Assembly: GCF_029227915.1 (NCBI RefSeq)
Contig: NC_079875.1
Location: 42,243,201-42,307,200, forward strand
Direction: 5' to 3'
DNA length: 64,000 nucleotides
DNA from: Hydractinia symbiolongicarpus
Taxonomy: Eukaryota; Cnidaria; Hydrozoa; Anthoathecata; Hydractiniidae
A model generated the notes under the pieces. That model saw only the letters and a list, made by a program, of their open reading frames with translations. It was not told where the DNA came from and did not search any database. The position numbers were made by a program, and so were the translations under genes. The stretch's first letter is position 1. Every line of letters starts with the position of its first letter. Shown piece by piece: positions 46,261 to 58,692 of this stretch.

Positions 46261-49127
46261 CCTGTGAGTAAACTCATTTCCAGAACGATTTTTTAAATTA
46301 TTTTTTCACCACTAAAACGCATAAGACTTGTAGTTTTCAAAAATGTTTTCATTTTTGATGAGACGCTGAATAAAAGAAGTTTAATCGCCGGCAAACGAAA
46401 ACCCACGATTTCCCGAAAATCCCGGGCTTGGCCCGTATAGTCAAAAGTATACAAAGAAAGTACCCAGGGAGTAAACTCATTTCCCAAATGATTTTTTAAA
46501 TTATTTTGTCACCACTAAAACGCATGAGACTTGTAGTTTTCAAAAGTGTTTTCATTTTTGATGGGACGCTGAATAAAAGAAGTTTAATCGCCGGCAAACG
46601 AAAACCCGCGATTTCCCGTAAATCCCGGGCTTGGCCCGTATAGTTGAATGTATCTAAAGAAAGTACCCAGGGAGTAAACTCATTTCCCGAACGATTTTTT
46701 AAATTATTTTTTCTCCACTAAAACGCATAAGACTTGTAGTTTTTAAAAATGTTTTCATTTTTGATGAGACGCTGAATAAAAGAAGTTTAATCGCCAGCAA
46801 ACGAAAACCCACGATTTCCCGAAAATCCCGGGCTTGGCCCGTATAGTCGAATGTATACAAAGAAAGTACCCAGGGAGTAAACTCATTTCTCGAACGATTT
46901 TTTGAAATATTTTTTCACCACTAAAACGCATGAGACTTGTAGTTTTCAAAAATGTTTTCATTTTTGATGAGACGCTTAATAAAAGGGGTTTAATCGCCGG
47001 CAAACGAAAACCCGCGATTTCCCGTAAATCCCGGGCTTGGCCTGTATAGTCGAATGTATACAAAGAAAGTACCCTGTAAGTAAACTCATTTCCAGAACGA
47101 TTTTTTTAAATTATTTTTTCATCACTAAAACGCATAAGTCTTGTAGTTTTCAAAAATGTTTTCATTTTTGATGAGACGCTGAATGAAAGAGGTTTAATCG
47201 CCGGCAAACGAAAACCCGCGATTTCCCGTAAATCCCGGACTCGGCCCGTATAGTCAAAAGTATACAAAGAAAGTACCCAGGGAGTAAACTCATTTTCAGA
47301 ACGATTTTTAAAATTATTTTTTCACCACTAAAACGTATGAGACTTGTAGTTTTCAGAAATGTTTTCATTTTTGATGAGACGCTTAATGAATGTGGTTTAA
47401 TCGCCGGCAAACGAAAACCCGCGATTTTCCGTAAATCCCGGGCTTGGCCCGTATAGTCGAATGTATACAAAGAAAGTACCCTGTGATTAAACTCATTTCC
47501 AAAACGATTATTTAAATTATCTTTTCACCACTAAAACGCATGAGACTTGTAGTTTTTAAAAATGTTTTCATTTTTGATGAGACGCTGAATAAAAGAAGTT
47601 TAATTGACGGCAAACGAAAACCCGCCATTTCCCGTAAACCCCGGACTCGGCCCGTATAGTCAAAAGTATACAAAGAAAGTAACCAGGGAGTAAACTCATT
47701 TCCCGAACGATTTTTTAAATTATTTTTTCACCACTAAAACGCATTAGACTTGTAGTTTTCAGAAATGTTTTCATTTTTGATGAGACGGTTAATGAAAGGG
47801 GTTTAATCGCCGGCAAACGAAAACCCGCGATTTCTCGTAAATCCCGGGCTTGGCCCGTATAGTCGAATGTATACAAAGAAAGTACCCAGGGAGTAAACTC
47901 TTTTCCCGAACGATTTTTTAAATTATTTTTTCACCACTAAAACGCATAAGACTTGTAGTTTTTAAAAATGTTTTCATTTTTGATAAGACTCCGAATAAAA
48001 AAAGTTTAATCACCGTCAAACGAAAACCCGCGATGTCCCAAAAATCCCGGGCTTGGCCCGTATAGTCAAAAGTATACAAAGAAAGTACCCAGGGGGTAAA
48101 CTCATTTCCCAAATGATTTTTTAAATTATTTTGTCACCACTAAAACGCATGAGACTTGTAGTTTTCAAAAGTGTTTTCATTTTTGATGGGACGCTGAACA
48201 AAAAAAGTTTAATCGCCGGCAAACGAAAACCCGCGATTTCCCGTAAATCCCGGGCTTGGCCCGTATAGTTGAATGTATCTAAAGAAAGTACCCAGGGAGT
48301 AAACTCATTTAACGAACGATTTTTTAAATTATTTTTTCTGCACTAAAACGCATGAGATTTGTAGTTTTCAAAAATGTTTTCATTTTTGATGAGACGCTTA
48401 AGGAAAGGGGTTTATTCGGCGGAAAATGAAAAGCCGCGATTTCTCGTAAATCACGGGTTTGGCCCGTGTAGTCGAATGTATACAAAGAATGTACCCTGTG
48501 AGTAAACTCATTTCCAGAACGACTTTTTAAATTATTTTTTCACCACTAAAACGCATAAGACTTGTAGTTTTTAAAAATGTTTTCTTTTTTGATGAGACGC
48601 TGAATAAAAGAAGTTTAATTGCCGGCAAACGAAAACCCACAGTTTCCCGAAAATCCCGGGCTTGGCCCGTATAGTCGAATGTATACAAAGAAAGTACCCA
48701 GGGAGTAAACTCATTTCCCGAACGATTTTTTAAATTATTTTTTCACCACTAAAACGCATGAGACTTGTAGTTTTCAAAAATTTTTTTCATTTTTGATGAG
48801 ACGGTTAATGAAAGGGGTTTAATCGCCGGCAAACGAAAACCCGCGATTTCTCGTAAATCCCGGGCTTGGCCCGTATAGTCGAATGTATACAAAGAAAGTA
48901 CCCTGTGAGTAAACTCATTTCCAGAAGGATGTTTTAAATTATTTTTTCACCACTAAAACGCATAAGACTTGTAGTTTTCAAAAATGTTTTCATTTTGGAT
49001 GAGACGCTGAATAAAAGAAGTTTAATCGCCGGCAAACGAAAACCCGCGACTTCCCGTAAATCCCTAGCTTGGCCTGTATAGTCGAATGTATACAAAGAAA
49101 GTACCCAGGGAGTAAACTCATTTTCCA
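46261..49127. repeat. D E G L I/J K A B/H D E F G H N block
   Basis: The part from about 46,284 to 48,110 matches 53,005 to 54,830 at an offset that falls from 6,721 to about 6,718 bp as small indels accumulate. A 7-T run at 47101 makes one monomer 204 bp. The monomers at 47,909-48,924 (D E F G H) repeat the strings seen at 33.1-34.1, 39.4-40.4, 40.8-41.8 and 44.1-44.8 kb. Private changes include 'gtaaccaggg' at 47680, 'catttaacgaacg' at 48308 and 'ttctgcac' at 48337. Confidence 0.75.
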
Positions 49128-50142
49128 AATGATTTTTTAAATTATTTTGTCACCACTAAAACGCATGAGACTTGTAGTTTTCAAAAGTGTTTTCATTTTT
49201 GATGGGACGCTGAATAAAAGAAGTTTAATCGCCGGCAAACGAAAACCCGCGATTTTCCGTAAATCCCGGGCTTGGCCCGTATAGTTGAATGTATCTAAAG
49301 AAAGTACCCAGGGAGTAAACACATTTCCCGAACGATTTTTTAAATTATTTTTTCTCCACTAAAACGCATGAGATTTGTAGTTTCCAAAAATGTTTTCATT
49401 TTTGATGAGACGCCTAATAAAAGGGGTTTTATCGGCGGAAAATGAAAACCCGCGATTTCCCGTAAATCACGGGCTTGGCCCGTATAGTCGAACGTATACA
49501 AAGAAAGTACCCTGTGAGTAAACTCATTTCCAGAACGATTTTTTAAATTACTTTTTCACCACTAAAACGCATAAGACTTGTAGTTTTCAAAAATGTTTTC
49601 ATTTTTGATGAGACGCTGAATAAAAGAAGTTTAATCGCCGTCAAACGAAAACCCGCGATGTCCCAAAAATCCCGGGCTTGGCCCGTATAGTCAAAAGTAT
49701 ACAAAGAAAGTACCCAGGGGGTAAACTCATTTTCCAAATGATTTTCTAAATTATTTTGTCACCACTGAAACGCATGAGACTTGTAGTTTTCAAAAGTGTT
49801 TTCATTTTTGATGGGACGCTGAATAAAAAAAGTTTAATCGCCGGCAAACAAAAACCCGCGATTTCCCGTAAATCCCAGGCTTGGCCCGTACAGTTGAATG
49901 TATCTAAAGAAAGTACCCAGGGGGTAAACTCCTTTTCCAAATGATTTTTTAAATTATTTTGTCACCACTAAAACGCATGAGACTTGTAGTTTTCAAAAGT
50001 GTTTTCATTTTTGATGGGACGCTGAATAAAAGAAGTTTAATCGCCGGCAAACGAAAACCCGCGATTTCCCGTAAATCCCGGACTCGGCCCGTATAGTCAA
50101 AAGTATACAAAGAAAGTACCCAGGGAGTAAACTCATTTACCG
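49128..50142. repeat. Five-monomer E F D E E segment, repeated at 45 and 59.3 kb
   Basis: This 1,015-bp segment matches about 45,066-46,080 (offset 4,062) and 59,303-60,317 (offset 10,175). Shared private words are 'gttttatcggcgg', 'gaacgtatac', 'gattttct', 'ccgtacagttg' and 'aaaaaaagtttaat'. At 49768 it has 'caccactgaaacg', found in no other copy I saw. Together with the segments that follow, it forms the start of a duplication of about 10 kb. Confidence 0.8.
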
Positions 50143-50367
50143 AACGATTTTTTAAATTATTTTTTCACCACTAAAACGCATGAGATTTGTAGTTTTCAAA
50201 AATGTTTTCATTTTTGATGAGACTCCGAATAAAAGAAGTTTAATCGCCGTCAAACGAAAACCCGCGATGTCCCAAAAATCCCGGGCTTGGCAGTTTTCAA
50301 AAATGTATAAAAAACGTATAGTTGAATGTATCTAAAGAAAGTACCCAAGGAGTAAACACATTTCCCG
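50143..50367. repeat. Longest monomer in the window (225 bp) with a 22-bp net insertion
   Basis: The monomer opens as F ('gagatttg'), continues as D ('gactccgaat', 'gatgtcccaaaaat') and ends as E ('gttgaatgtatc'). After 'gggcttggc' a 23-base segment (50292-50314) replaces one C before 'cgtatagttg'. Every other monomer I checked is within a few bases of 203. Confidence 0.9.
50292..50314. other. Templated-looking 23-base insertion
   Basis: The inserted bases begin 'agttttcaaaaatgt', a word that belongs at monomer positions 49-63, and are followed by 'ataaaaaa', of unclear origin. So the insert is mostly a misplaced copy of the satellite itself, put about 100 bp out of register into the GC-rich block. 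It splits the word that normally reads 'cttggcccgtatag'. Confidence 0.85.
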
Positions 50368-52395
50368 AACGATTTTTTAATTATTTTTTCTCCACTAAAA
50401 CGCATGAGATTTGTAGTTTTCAAAAATGTTTTCATTTTTGATGAGACGCTTGATGAAAGGGGTTTAATCGGCGGAAAATGAAAACCCGCGATTTCCCGTA
50501 AATCACGGGCTTGTCCCGTATAGTCGAATGTATGCAAAGAAAGTACCCTGTGAGTAAACTCATTTCCAGAACGATTTTTTAAATTATTTTTTCACCACTA
50601 AAACGCATAAGACTTGTAGTTTTCAAAAATGTTTTCATTTTTGATGAGACGCTAAATAAAAGAAGTTTAATCGCCAGCAAACGAAAACCCACGATTTCCC
50701 GAAAATCCCGGCTTGGCCCTTATAGTCAAAAGTATACAAAGAAAGTACCCAGGGAGTAAACTCATTTCCCAAATGAGTTTTTAAATTATTTTGTCACCAC
50801 TAAAACGCATGAGACTTGTAGTTTTCAAAAGTGTTTTCATTATTGATGGGACGCTGAATAAAAGAAGTTTAATCGCCGGCAAACGAAAACCCGCGATTTC
50901 CCGTAAATCCCGGTCTTGGCCCGTATAGTTGAATGTATCTAAAGAAAGTACCCAAGGAGTAAACACATTTCCCGAACGATTTTTTAAATTATTTTTTCTC
51001 CATTAAAACGCATGAGATTTGTAGTTTTCAAGAATGTTTTCATTTTTGATGAGACGCTTAATGAAAGGGGTTTAATCGCCGGCAAACGAAAACCCACGAT
51101 TTCCCGAAAATCCCGGGCTTGGCCCGTATAGTCAAAAGTATACAAAGAAAGTACCCAGGGAGTAAACTCATTTCCCAAATGATTTTTTAAATTATTTTGT
51201 CACCACTAAAACGCATGAGACTTGTAGTTTTCAAAAGTGTTTTCATTTTTGATGGGACGCTGAATAAAAGAAGTTTAATCGCCGGCAAACGAAAACCCGC
51301 GATTTCCCGTAAATCCCGGGCTTGGCCCGTATAGTTGAATGTATCTAAAGAAAGTACCCAAGGAGTAAACACATTTCCCGAACGATTTTTTAAATTATTT
51401 TTTCTCCACTAATACGCATGAGATTTGTAGTTTTCAAAAATGTTTTCATTTTTGATGAGACGCTCAATGAAAGGGGTTTAATCGGCGGAAAATGAAAACC
51501 CGCGATTTCCCGTAAATCACGGGCTTGTCCCGTATAGTCGAATGTATGCAAAGAAAGTACCCTGTGAGTAAACTCATTTCCAGAACGATTTTTTAAATTA
51601 TTTTTTCACCACTAAAACGCATAAGACTTGTAGTTTTCAAAAATGTTTTCATTTTTGATGAGACGCTGAATAAAAGAAGTTTAATCGCCGGCAAACGAAA
51701 ACCCACGATTTCCCGAAAATCCCGGGCTTGGCCCGTATAGTCAAAAGTATACAGAGAAAGTACCCAGGGAGTAAACTCATTTCCCAAATGATTTTTTAAA
51801 TTATTTTGTCACCACTAAAACGCATGAGACTTGTAGTTTTCAAAAGTGTTTTCATTTTTGATGGGACGCTGAATAAAAGAAGTTTAATCGCCGGCAAACG
51901 AAAACCCGCGATTTCCCGTAAATCCCGGGCTTGGCCCGTATAGTTGAATGTATCTAAAGAAAGTACCCAAGGAGTAAACACATTTCCCGAACGATTTTTT
52001 AAATTATTTTTTCTCCACTAAAACGCATGAGATTTGTAGTTTTCAAGAATGTTTTCATTTTTGATGAGACGCTTAATGAAAGGGGTTTAATCGGCGGAAA
52101 ATGAAAACCCGCGATTTCCCGTAAATCACGGGCTTGTCCCGTATAGTCGAATGTATGCAAAGAAAGTACCCTGTGAGTAAACTCATTTCCAGAACGATGT
52201 TTTAAATTATTTTTTCACCACTAAAACCCATAAGACTTGTAGTTTTCAAAAATGTTTTCATTTTGGATGAGACGCTGAATAAAAGAAGTTTAATCGCCGG
52301 CAAACGAAAACCCGCGACTTCCCGTAAATCCCTAGCTTGGCCTGTATAGTCGAATGTATACAAAGAAAGTACCCAGGGAGTAAACTCATTTCCCC
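50368..52395. repeat. E-F-D trimer block (609-bp period)
   Basis: Starts: 50368 F (one A lost in 'ttttttaattatt'), 50570 D (one G lost in 'tcccggcttgg'), 50772 E, 50975 F/D hybrid, 51178 E, 51381 F, 51584 D, 51787 E, 51990 F, 52193 N. The string E F D repeats at exactly 609 bp. The F monomers share 'cgggcttgtcccg' and 'gtatgcaaag'. The block matches 60.9-62.1 kb at offset 9,952 bp. Confidence 0.82.
50975..51177. repeat. F/D hybrid monomer
   Basis: The left part is F ('ttctccat', 'gagatttg', 'cgcttaatgaaagg'). The right part is D ('atcgccggc', 'cccacgattt', 'cgaaaatc', 'caaaagtatac'). In the next trimer F (51381) and D (51584) are separate. The switch lies at about monomer position 100-107, where F has 'atcggcgg' and D 'atcgccgg'. 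A similar F/D fusion occurs at 60927, but its switch lies further left ('cgctgaataaaag'). Confidence 0.8.
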
Positions 52396-55300
52396 AACGA
52401 TTTTTTAAATTATTTTATCACCACTAAAACGCATAAGACTTGTAGTTTTCAAAAATGTTTTCATTTTTGATGAGACGCTGAATAAAAGAAGTTTAATCGC
52501 CGTCAAATGAAAACCCGCGATGTCCCAAAAATCCCGGGCTTGGCCCGTATAGTCAAAAGTATACAAAGAAAGTACCCAGGGGGTAAACTCATTTTCCAAA
52601 TGATTTTTTAAATTATTTTGTCACCACTAAAACGCATGAGACTTGTAGTTTTCAAAAGTGTTTTCATTTTTGATGGGACGCTGAATAAAAGAAGTTTAAT
52701 CGCCGGCAAACGAAAACCCGTGATTTTCCGTAAATCCCGGGCTTGGCCCGTATAGTTGAATGTATCTAAGGAAAGTACCCAGGGAGTAAACACATTTCCC
52801 GAACGATTTTTTAAATTATTTTTTCTCCACTAAAACGCATGAGATTTGTAGTTTTCAAAAATGTTTTCATTTTTGATGAGACGCCTAATGAAAGGGGTTT
52901 TATCGGCGGAAAATGAAAACCCGCGATTTCCCGTAAATCACGGGCTTGGCCCGTATAGTCGAACGTATACAAAGAAAGTACCCTGTGAGTAAACTCATTT
53001 CCAGAACGATTTTTTAAATTATTTTTTCACCACTAAAACGCATAAGACTTGTAGTTTTCAAAAATGTTTTCATTTTTGATGAGACGCTGAACAAAAGAAG
53101 TTTAATCGCCGGCAAACGAAAACCCACGATTTCCCGAAAATCCCGGGCTTGGCCCGTATAGTCAAAAGTATACAAAGAAAGTACCCAGGGAGTAAACTCA
53201 TTTCCCAAATGATTTTTTAAATTATTTTGTCACCACTAAAACGCATGAGACTTCTAGTTTTCAAAAGTGTTTTCATTTTTGATGGGACGCTGAATAAAAG
53301 AAGTTTAATCGCCGGCAAACGAAAACCCGCGATTTCCCGTAAATCCCGGGCTTGGCCCGTATAGTTGAATGTATCTAAAGAAAGTACCCAGGGAGTAAAC
53401 TCATTTCCCGAACGATTTTTTAAATTATTTTTTCTCCACTAAAACGCATAAGACTTGTAGTTTTTAAAAATGTTCTCATTTTTGATGAGACGCTAAATAA
53501 AAGAAGTTTAATCGCCAGCAAACGAAAACCCGCGATTTCCCGAAAATCCCGGGCTTGGCCCGTATAGTCGAATGTATACAGAGAAAGTACCCAGGGAGTA
53601 AACTCATTTCCCGAACGATTTTTTGAAATATTTTTTCACCGCTAAAACGCATGAGACTTGTAGTTTTCAAAAATGTTTTCATTTTTGATGAGACGCTTAA
53701 TAAAATGGGTTTAATCGCCGGCAAACGAAACCCCGCGATTTCCCGTAAATCCCGGGCTTGGCCTGTATAGTCGAATGTATACAAAGAAAGTACCCTGTAA
53801 GTAAACTCATTTCCAGAACGATTTTTTAAATTATTTTTTCATCACTAAAACGCATAAGTCTTGTAGTTTTCAAAAATGTTTTCATTTTTGATGAGACGCT
53901 GAATGAAAGAGGTTTAATCGCCGGCAAACGAAAACCCGCGATTTCCCGTAAATCCCGGACTCGGCCCGTATAGTCAAAAGTATACAAAGAAAGTACCCAG
54001 GGAGTAAACTCATTTTCAGAACGATTTTTAAAATTATTTTTTCACCACTAAAACGTATGAGACTTGTAGTTTTCAGAAATGTTTTCATTTTTGATGAGAC
54101 GCTTAATGAATGTGGTTTAATCGCCGGCAAACGAAAACCCGCGATTTTCCGTAAATCCCGGGCTTGGCCCGTATAGTCGAATGTATACAAAGAAAGTACC
54201 CTGTGAGTAAACTCATTTCCAAAACGATTTTTTAAATTATCTTTTCACCACTAAAACGCATGAGACTTGTAGTTTTTAAAAATGTTTTCATTTTTGATGA
54301 GACGCTGAATAAAAGAAGTTTAATCGACGGCAAACGAAAACCCGCCATTTCCCGTAAACCCCGGACTCGGCCCGTATAGTCAAAAGTATACAAAGAAAGT
54401 ACCCAGGGAGTAAACTCATTTCCCGAACGATTTTTTAAATTATTTTTTCACCACTAAAAGCATTAGACTTGTAGTTTTCAGAAATGTTTTCATTTTTGAT
54501 GAGACGGTTAATGAAAGGGGTTTAATCGCCGGCAAACGAAAACCCGCGATTTCTCGTAAATCCCGGGCTTGGCCCGTATAATCGAAGTATACAAAGAAAG
54601 TACCCAGGGAGTAAACTCATTTCCCGAACGATTTTTTAAATTATTTTTTCACCACTAAAACGCATAAGACTTGTAGTTTTCAAAAATGTTTTCATTTTTG
54701 ATAAGACTCCGAATAAAAGAAGTTTAATCACCGTCAAACGAAAACCCGCGATATCCTAAAAATCCCGGGCTTGGCCCGTATAGTCAAAAGTATACAAAGA
54801 AAGTACCCAGGGGGTAAACTCATTTTCCATATGATTTTTTAAATTATTTTGTCACCACTAAAACGCATGAGACTTGTAGTTTTCAAAAGTGTTTTCATTT
54901 TTGATGGGACGCTGAATAAAAGAAGTTTAATCGCCGGCAAACGAAAACCCGCGATTTCCCGTAAATCCCGGGCTTGGCCCGTATAGTTGAATGTATCTAA
55001 AGAAAGTACCCAGGGAGTAAACTCATTTCCCGAACGATTTTTTAAATTATTTTTTCTTCACTAAAACGCATGAGATTTGTAGTTTTCAAAAATGTTTTCA
55101 TTTTCGATGAGACGCTTAAGGAAAGAAGTTTAATCGCCGTCAAACGAAAACCCGCGATGTCCCAAAAATCCCGGGCTTGGCCCGTATAGTCAAAAGTATA
55201 CAAAGAAAGTACCCAGGGGGTAAACTCATTTTCCATATGATTTTTTAAATTATTTTGTCACCACTAAAACGCATGAGACTTGTAGTTTTCAAAAGTGTTT

Positions 55301-55438
55301 TCATTTTTGATGGGACGCTGAATAAAAGAAGTTTAATCGCCGGCAAACGAAAACCCGCGATGTCCCAAAAATCCCGGGCTTGGCCCGTATAGTCAAAAGT
55401 ATACAAAGAAAGTACCCAGGGGGTAAACTCATTTCCCA
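52396..55438. repeat. D E F D E G L I/J K A B/H D E F/D D block
   Basis: The middle part repeats 46.3-48.1 kb (see that entry). The part 54,020-55,438 is repeated at 62,551-63,971. Two one-base losses mark this copy: 'ctaaaagcattag' near 54458 and 'aatcgaagtatac' near 54583. At 55033 an F start ('ttcttcac', 'cttaagg') runs into a D end ('atcgccgtcaaac', 'gatgtcccaaaaat'), another fused monomer. 'ttccatatg' is a private word at 54826 and 55231. Confidence 0.78.
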
Positions 55439-58400
55439 AATGATTTTTTAAATTATTTTGTCACCACTAAAACGCATGAGACTTGTAGTTTTCAAAAGTG
55501 TTTTCATTTTTGATGGGACGCTGAATAAAAAAAAGTTTAATCGCCGGCAAAAGAAAACCCGCGATTTCCCGTAAATCCCGGGCTTGGCCCGTATAGTTGA
55601 ATGTATCTAAAGAAAGTACCCAGGGAGTAAACTCATTTCCCGAACGATTTTTTAAATTATTTTTTCTTCACTAAAACGCATGAGATTTGTAGTTTTCAAA
55701 AATGTTTTCATTTTTGATGAGACGCTTAAGGAAAGGGGTTTATTCGGCGGAAAATGAAAAGCCGCGATTTCTCGTAAATCACGGGTTTGGCCCGTATAGT
55801 CGAATGTATACAAAGAAAGTACCCTGTGAGTAAACTCATTTCCAGAACGACTTTTTAAATTATTTTTTCACCACTAAAACGCATAAGACTTGTAGTTTTT
55901 AAAAATGTTTTCATTTTTGATGAGACGCTGAATAAAAGAAGTTTAATCGCCGGCAAACGAAAACCCACAGTTTCCCGAAAATCCCGGGCTTGGCCCGTAT
56001 AGTCGAATGTATACAAAGAAAGTACCCAGGGAGTAAACTCATTTCCCAAACGATTTTTTAAATTATTTTTTCACCACTAAAACGCATGAGACTTGTAGTT
56101 TTCAAAAGTGTTTTCATTTTTGATGGGACGCTGAATAAAAAAAAGTTTAATCGCCGGCAAACGAAAACCCGCGATTTCCCGTAAATCCCGGGCTTGGCCC
56201 GTATAGTTGAATGTATCTAAAGAAAGTACCCAGGGAGTAAACTCATTTCCCGAACGATTTTTTAAATTATTTTTTCTTCACTAAAACGCATGAGATTTGT
56301 AGTTTTCAAAAATGTTTTCATTTTTGATGAGACGCTTAAGGAAAGGGGTTTATTCGGCGGAAAATGAAAAGCCGCGATTTCTCGTAAATCACGGGTTTGG
56401 CCCGTATAGTCGAATGTATACAAAGAAAGTACCCTGTGAGTAAACTCATTTCCAGAACGACTTTTTAAATTATTTTTTCACCACTAAAACGCATAAGACT
56501 TGTAGTTTTTAAAAATGTTTTCATTTTTGATGAGACGCTGAATAAAAGAAGTTTAATCGCCGGCAAACGAAAACCCACAGTTTCCCGAAAATCCCGGGCT
56601 TGGCCCGTATAGTCGAATGTATACAAAGAAAGTACCCAGGGAGTAAACTCATTTCCCAAACGATTTTTTAAATTATTTTTTCACCACTAAAACGCATGAG
56701 ACTTGTAGTTTTCAAAAAATTTTTTCATTTTTGATGAGACGGTTAATGAAAGGGGTTTAATCGCCGGCAAACGAAAACCCGCAATTTCTCGTAAATCCCG
56801 GGCTTGGCCCGTATAGTCGAATGTATACAAAGAAAGTACCCTGTGAGTAAACTCATTTCCAGAACGATGTTTTAAATTATTTTTTCACCACTAAAACGCA
56901 TAAGACTTGTAGTTTTTAAAAATGTTTTCATTTTTGATGAGACGCTGAATAAAAGAAGTTTAATCGCCGGCAAACGAAAACCCACAGTTTCCCGAAAATC
57001 CCGGGCTTGGCCCGTATAGTCGAATGTATACAAAGAAAGTACCCAGGGAGTAAACTCATTTCCCAAACGATTTTTTAAATTATTTTTTCACCACTAAAAC
57101 GCATGAGACTTGTAGTTTTCAAAAGTGTTTTCATTTTTGATGGGACGCTGAATAAAAAAAAGTTTAATCGCCGGCAAACGAAAACCCGCGATTTCCCGTA
57201 AATCCCGGGCTTGGCCCGTATAGTTGAATGTATCTAAAGAAAGTACCCAGGGAGTAAACTCATTTCCCGAACGATTTTTTAAATTATTTTTTCTTCACTA
57301 AAACGCATGAGATTTGTAGTTTTCAAAAATGTTTTCATTTTTGATGAGACGCTTAAGGAAAGGGGTTTATTCGGCGGAAAATGAAAAGCCGCGATTTCTC
57401 GTAAATCACGGGTTTGGCCCGTATAGTCGAATGTATACAAAGAAAGTACCCTGTGAGTAAACTCATTTCCAGAACGACTTTTTAAATTATTTTTTCACCA
57501 CTAAAACGCATAAGACTTGTAGTTTTTAAAAATGTTTTCATTTTTGATGAGACGCTGAATAAAAGAAGTTTAATCGCCGGCAAACGAAAACCCACAGTTT
57601 CCCGAAAATCCCGGGCTTGGCCCGTATAGTCGAATGTATACAAAGAAAGTACCCAGGGAGTAAACTCATTTCCCAAACGATTTTTTAAATTATTTTTTCA
57701 CCACTAAAACGCATGAGACTTGTAGTTTTCAAAAGTGTTTTCATTTTTGATGGGACGCTGAATAAAAAAAAGTTTAATCGCCGGCAAACGAAAACCCGCG
57801 ATTTCCCGTAAATCCCGGGCTTGGCCCGTATAGTTGAATGTATCTAAAGAAAGTACCCAGGGAGTAAACTCATTTCCCGAACGATTTTTTAAATTATTTT
57901 TTCTTCACTAAAACGCATGAGATTTGTAGTTTTCAAAAATGTTTTCATTTTTGATGAGACGCTTAAGGAAAGGGGTTTATTCGGCGGAAAATGAAAAGCC
58001 GCGATTTCTCGTAAATCACGGGTTTGGCCCGTATAGTCGAATGTATACAAAGAAAGTACCCTGTGAGTAAACTCATTTCCAGAACGACTTTTTAAATTAT
58101 TTTTTCACCACTAAAACGCATAAGACTTGTAGTTTTTAAAAATGTTTTCATTTTTGATGAGACGCTGAATAAAAGAAGTTTAATCGCCGGCAAACGAAAA
58201 CCCACAGTTTCCCGAAAATCCCGGGCTTGGCCCGTATAGTCGAATGTATACAAAGAAAGTACCCAGGGAGTAAACTCATTTCCCAAACGATTTTTTAAAT
58301 TATTTTTTCACCACTAAAACGCATGAGACTTGTAGTTTTCAAAAAATTTTTTCATTTTTGATGAGACGGTTAATGAAAGGGGTTTAATCGCCGGCAAACG

Positions 58401-58692
58401 AAAACCCGCGATTTCTCGTAAATCCCGGGCTTGGCCCGTATAGTCGAATGTATACAAAGAAAGTACCCTGTGAGTAAACTCATTTCCAGAACGATGTTTT
58501 AAATTATTTTTTCACCACTAAAACGCATAAGACTTGTAGTTTTTAAAAATGTTTTCATTTTTGATGAGACGCTGAATAAAAGAAGTTTAATCGCCGGCAA
58601 ACGAAAACCCACAGTTTCCCGAAAATCCCGGGCTTGGCCCGTATAGTCGAATGTATACAAAGAAAGTACCCAGGGAGTAAACTCATTTCCCA
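55439..58692. repeat. 8-monomer HOR (1,627 bp), two tandem copies, very young
   Basis: Copy 1 is 55439-57065 and copy 2 is 57066-58692. Each is E F G E F G H G. Starts in copy 1: 55439, 55643, 55846, 56049, 56253, 56456, 56659, 56863; in copy 2 each is 1,627 bp further on. E has an extra A ('aataaaaaaaag') and H an extra base, giving 204-bp monomers and a unit of 8 x 203 + 3. The copies are nearly identical apart from the first E monomer and one base in H ('cccgcaattt' against 'cccgcgattt'). The E-F-G trimer (610 bp) is itself doubled within each copy. Confidence 0.93.

Noticed and set aside
50292-50314. Transposon footprint or target-site duplication at the only insertion
   Set aside because: No terminal inverted repeats or flanking duplication; most of the insert is the satellite's own sequence.
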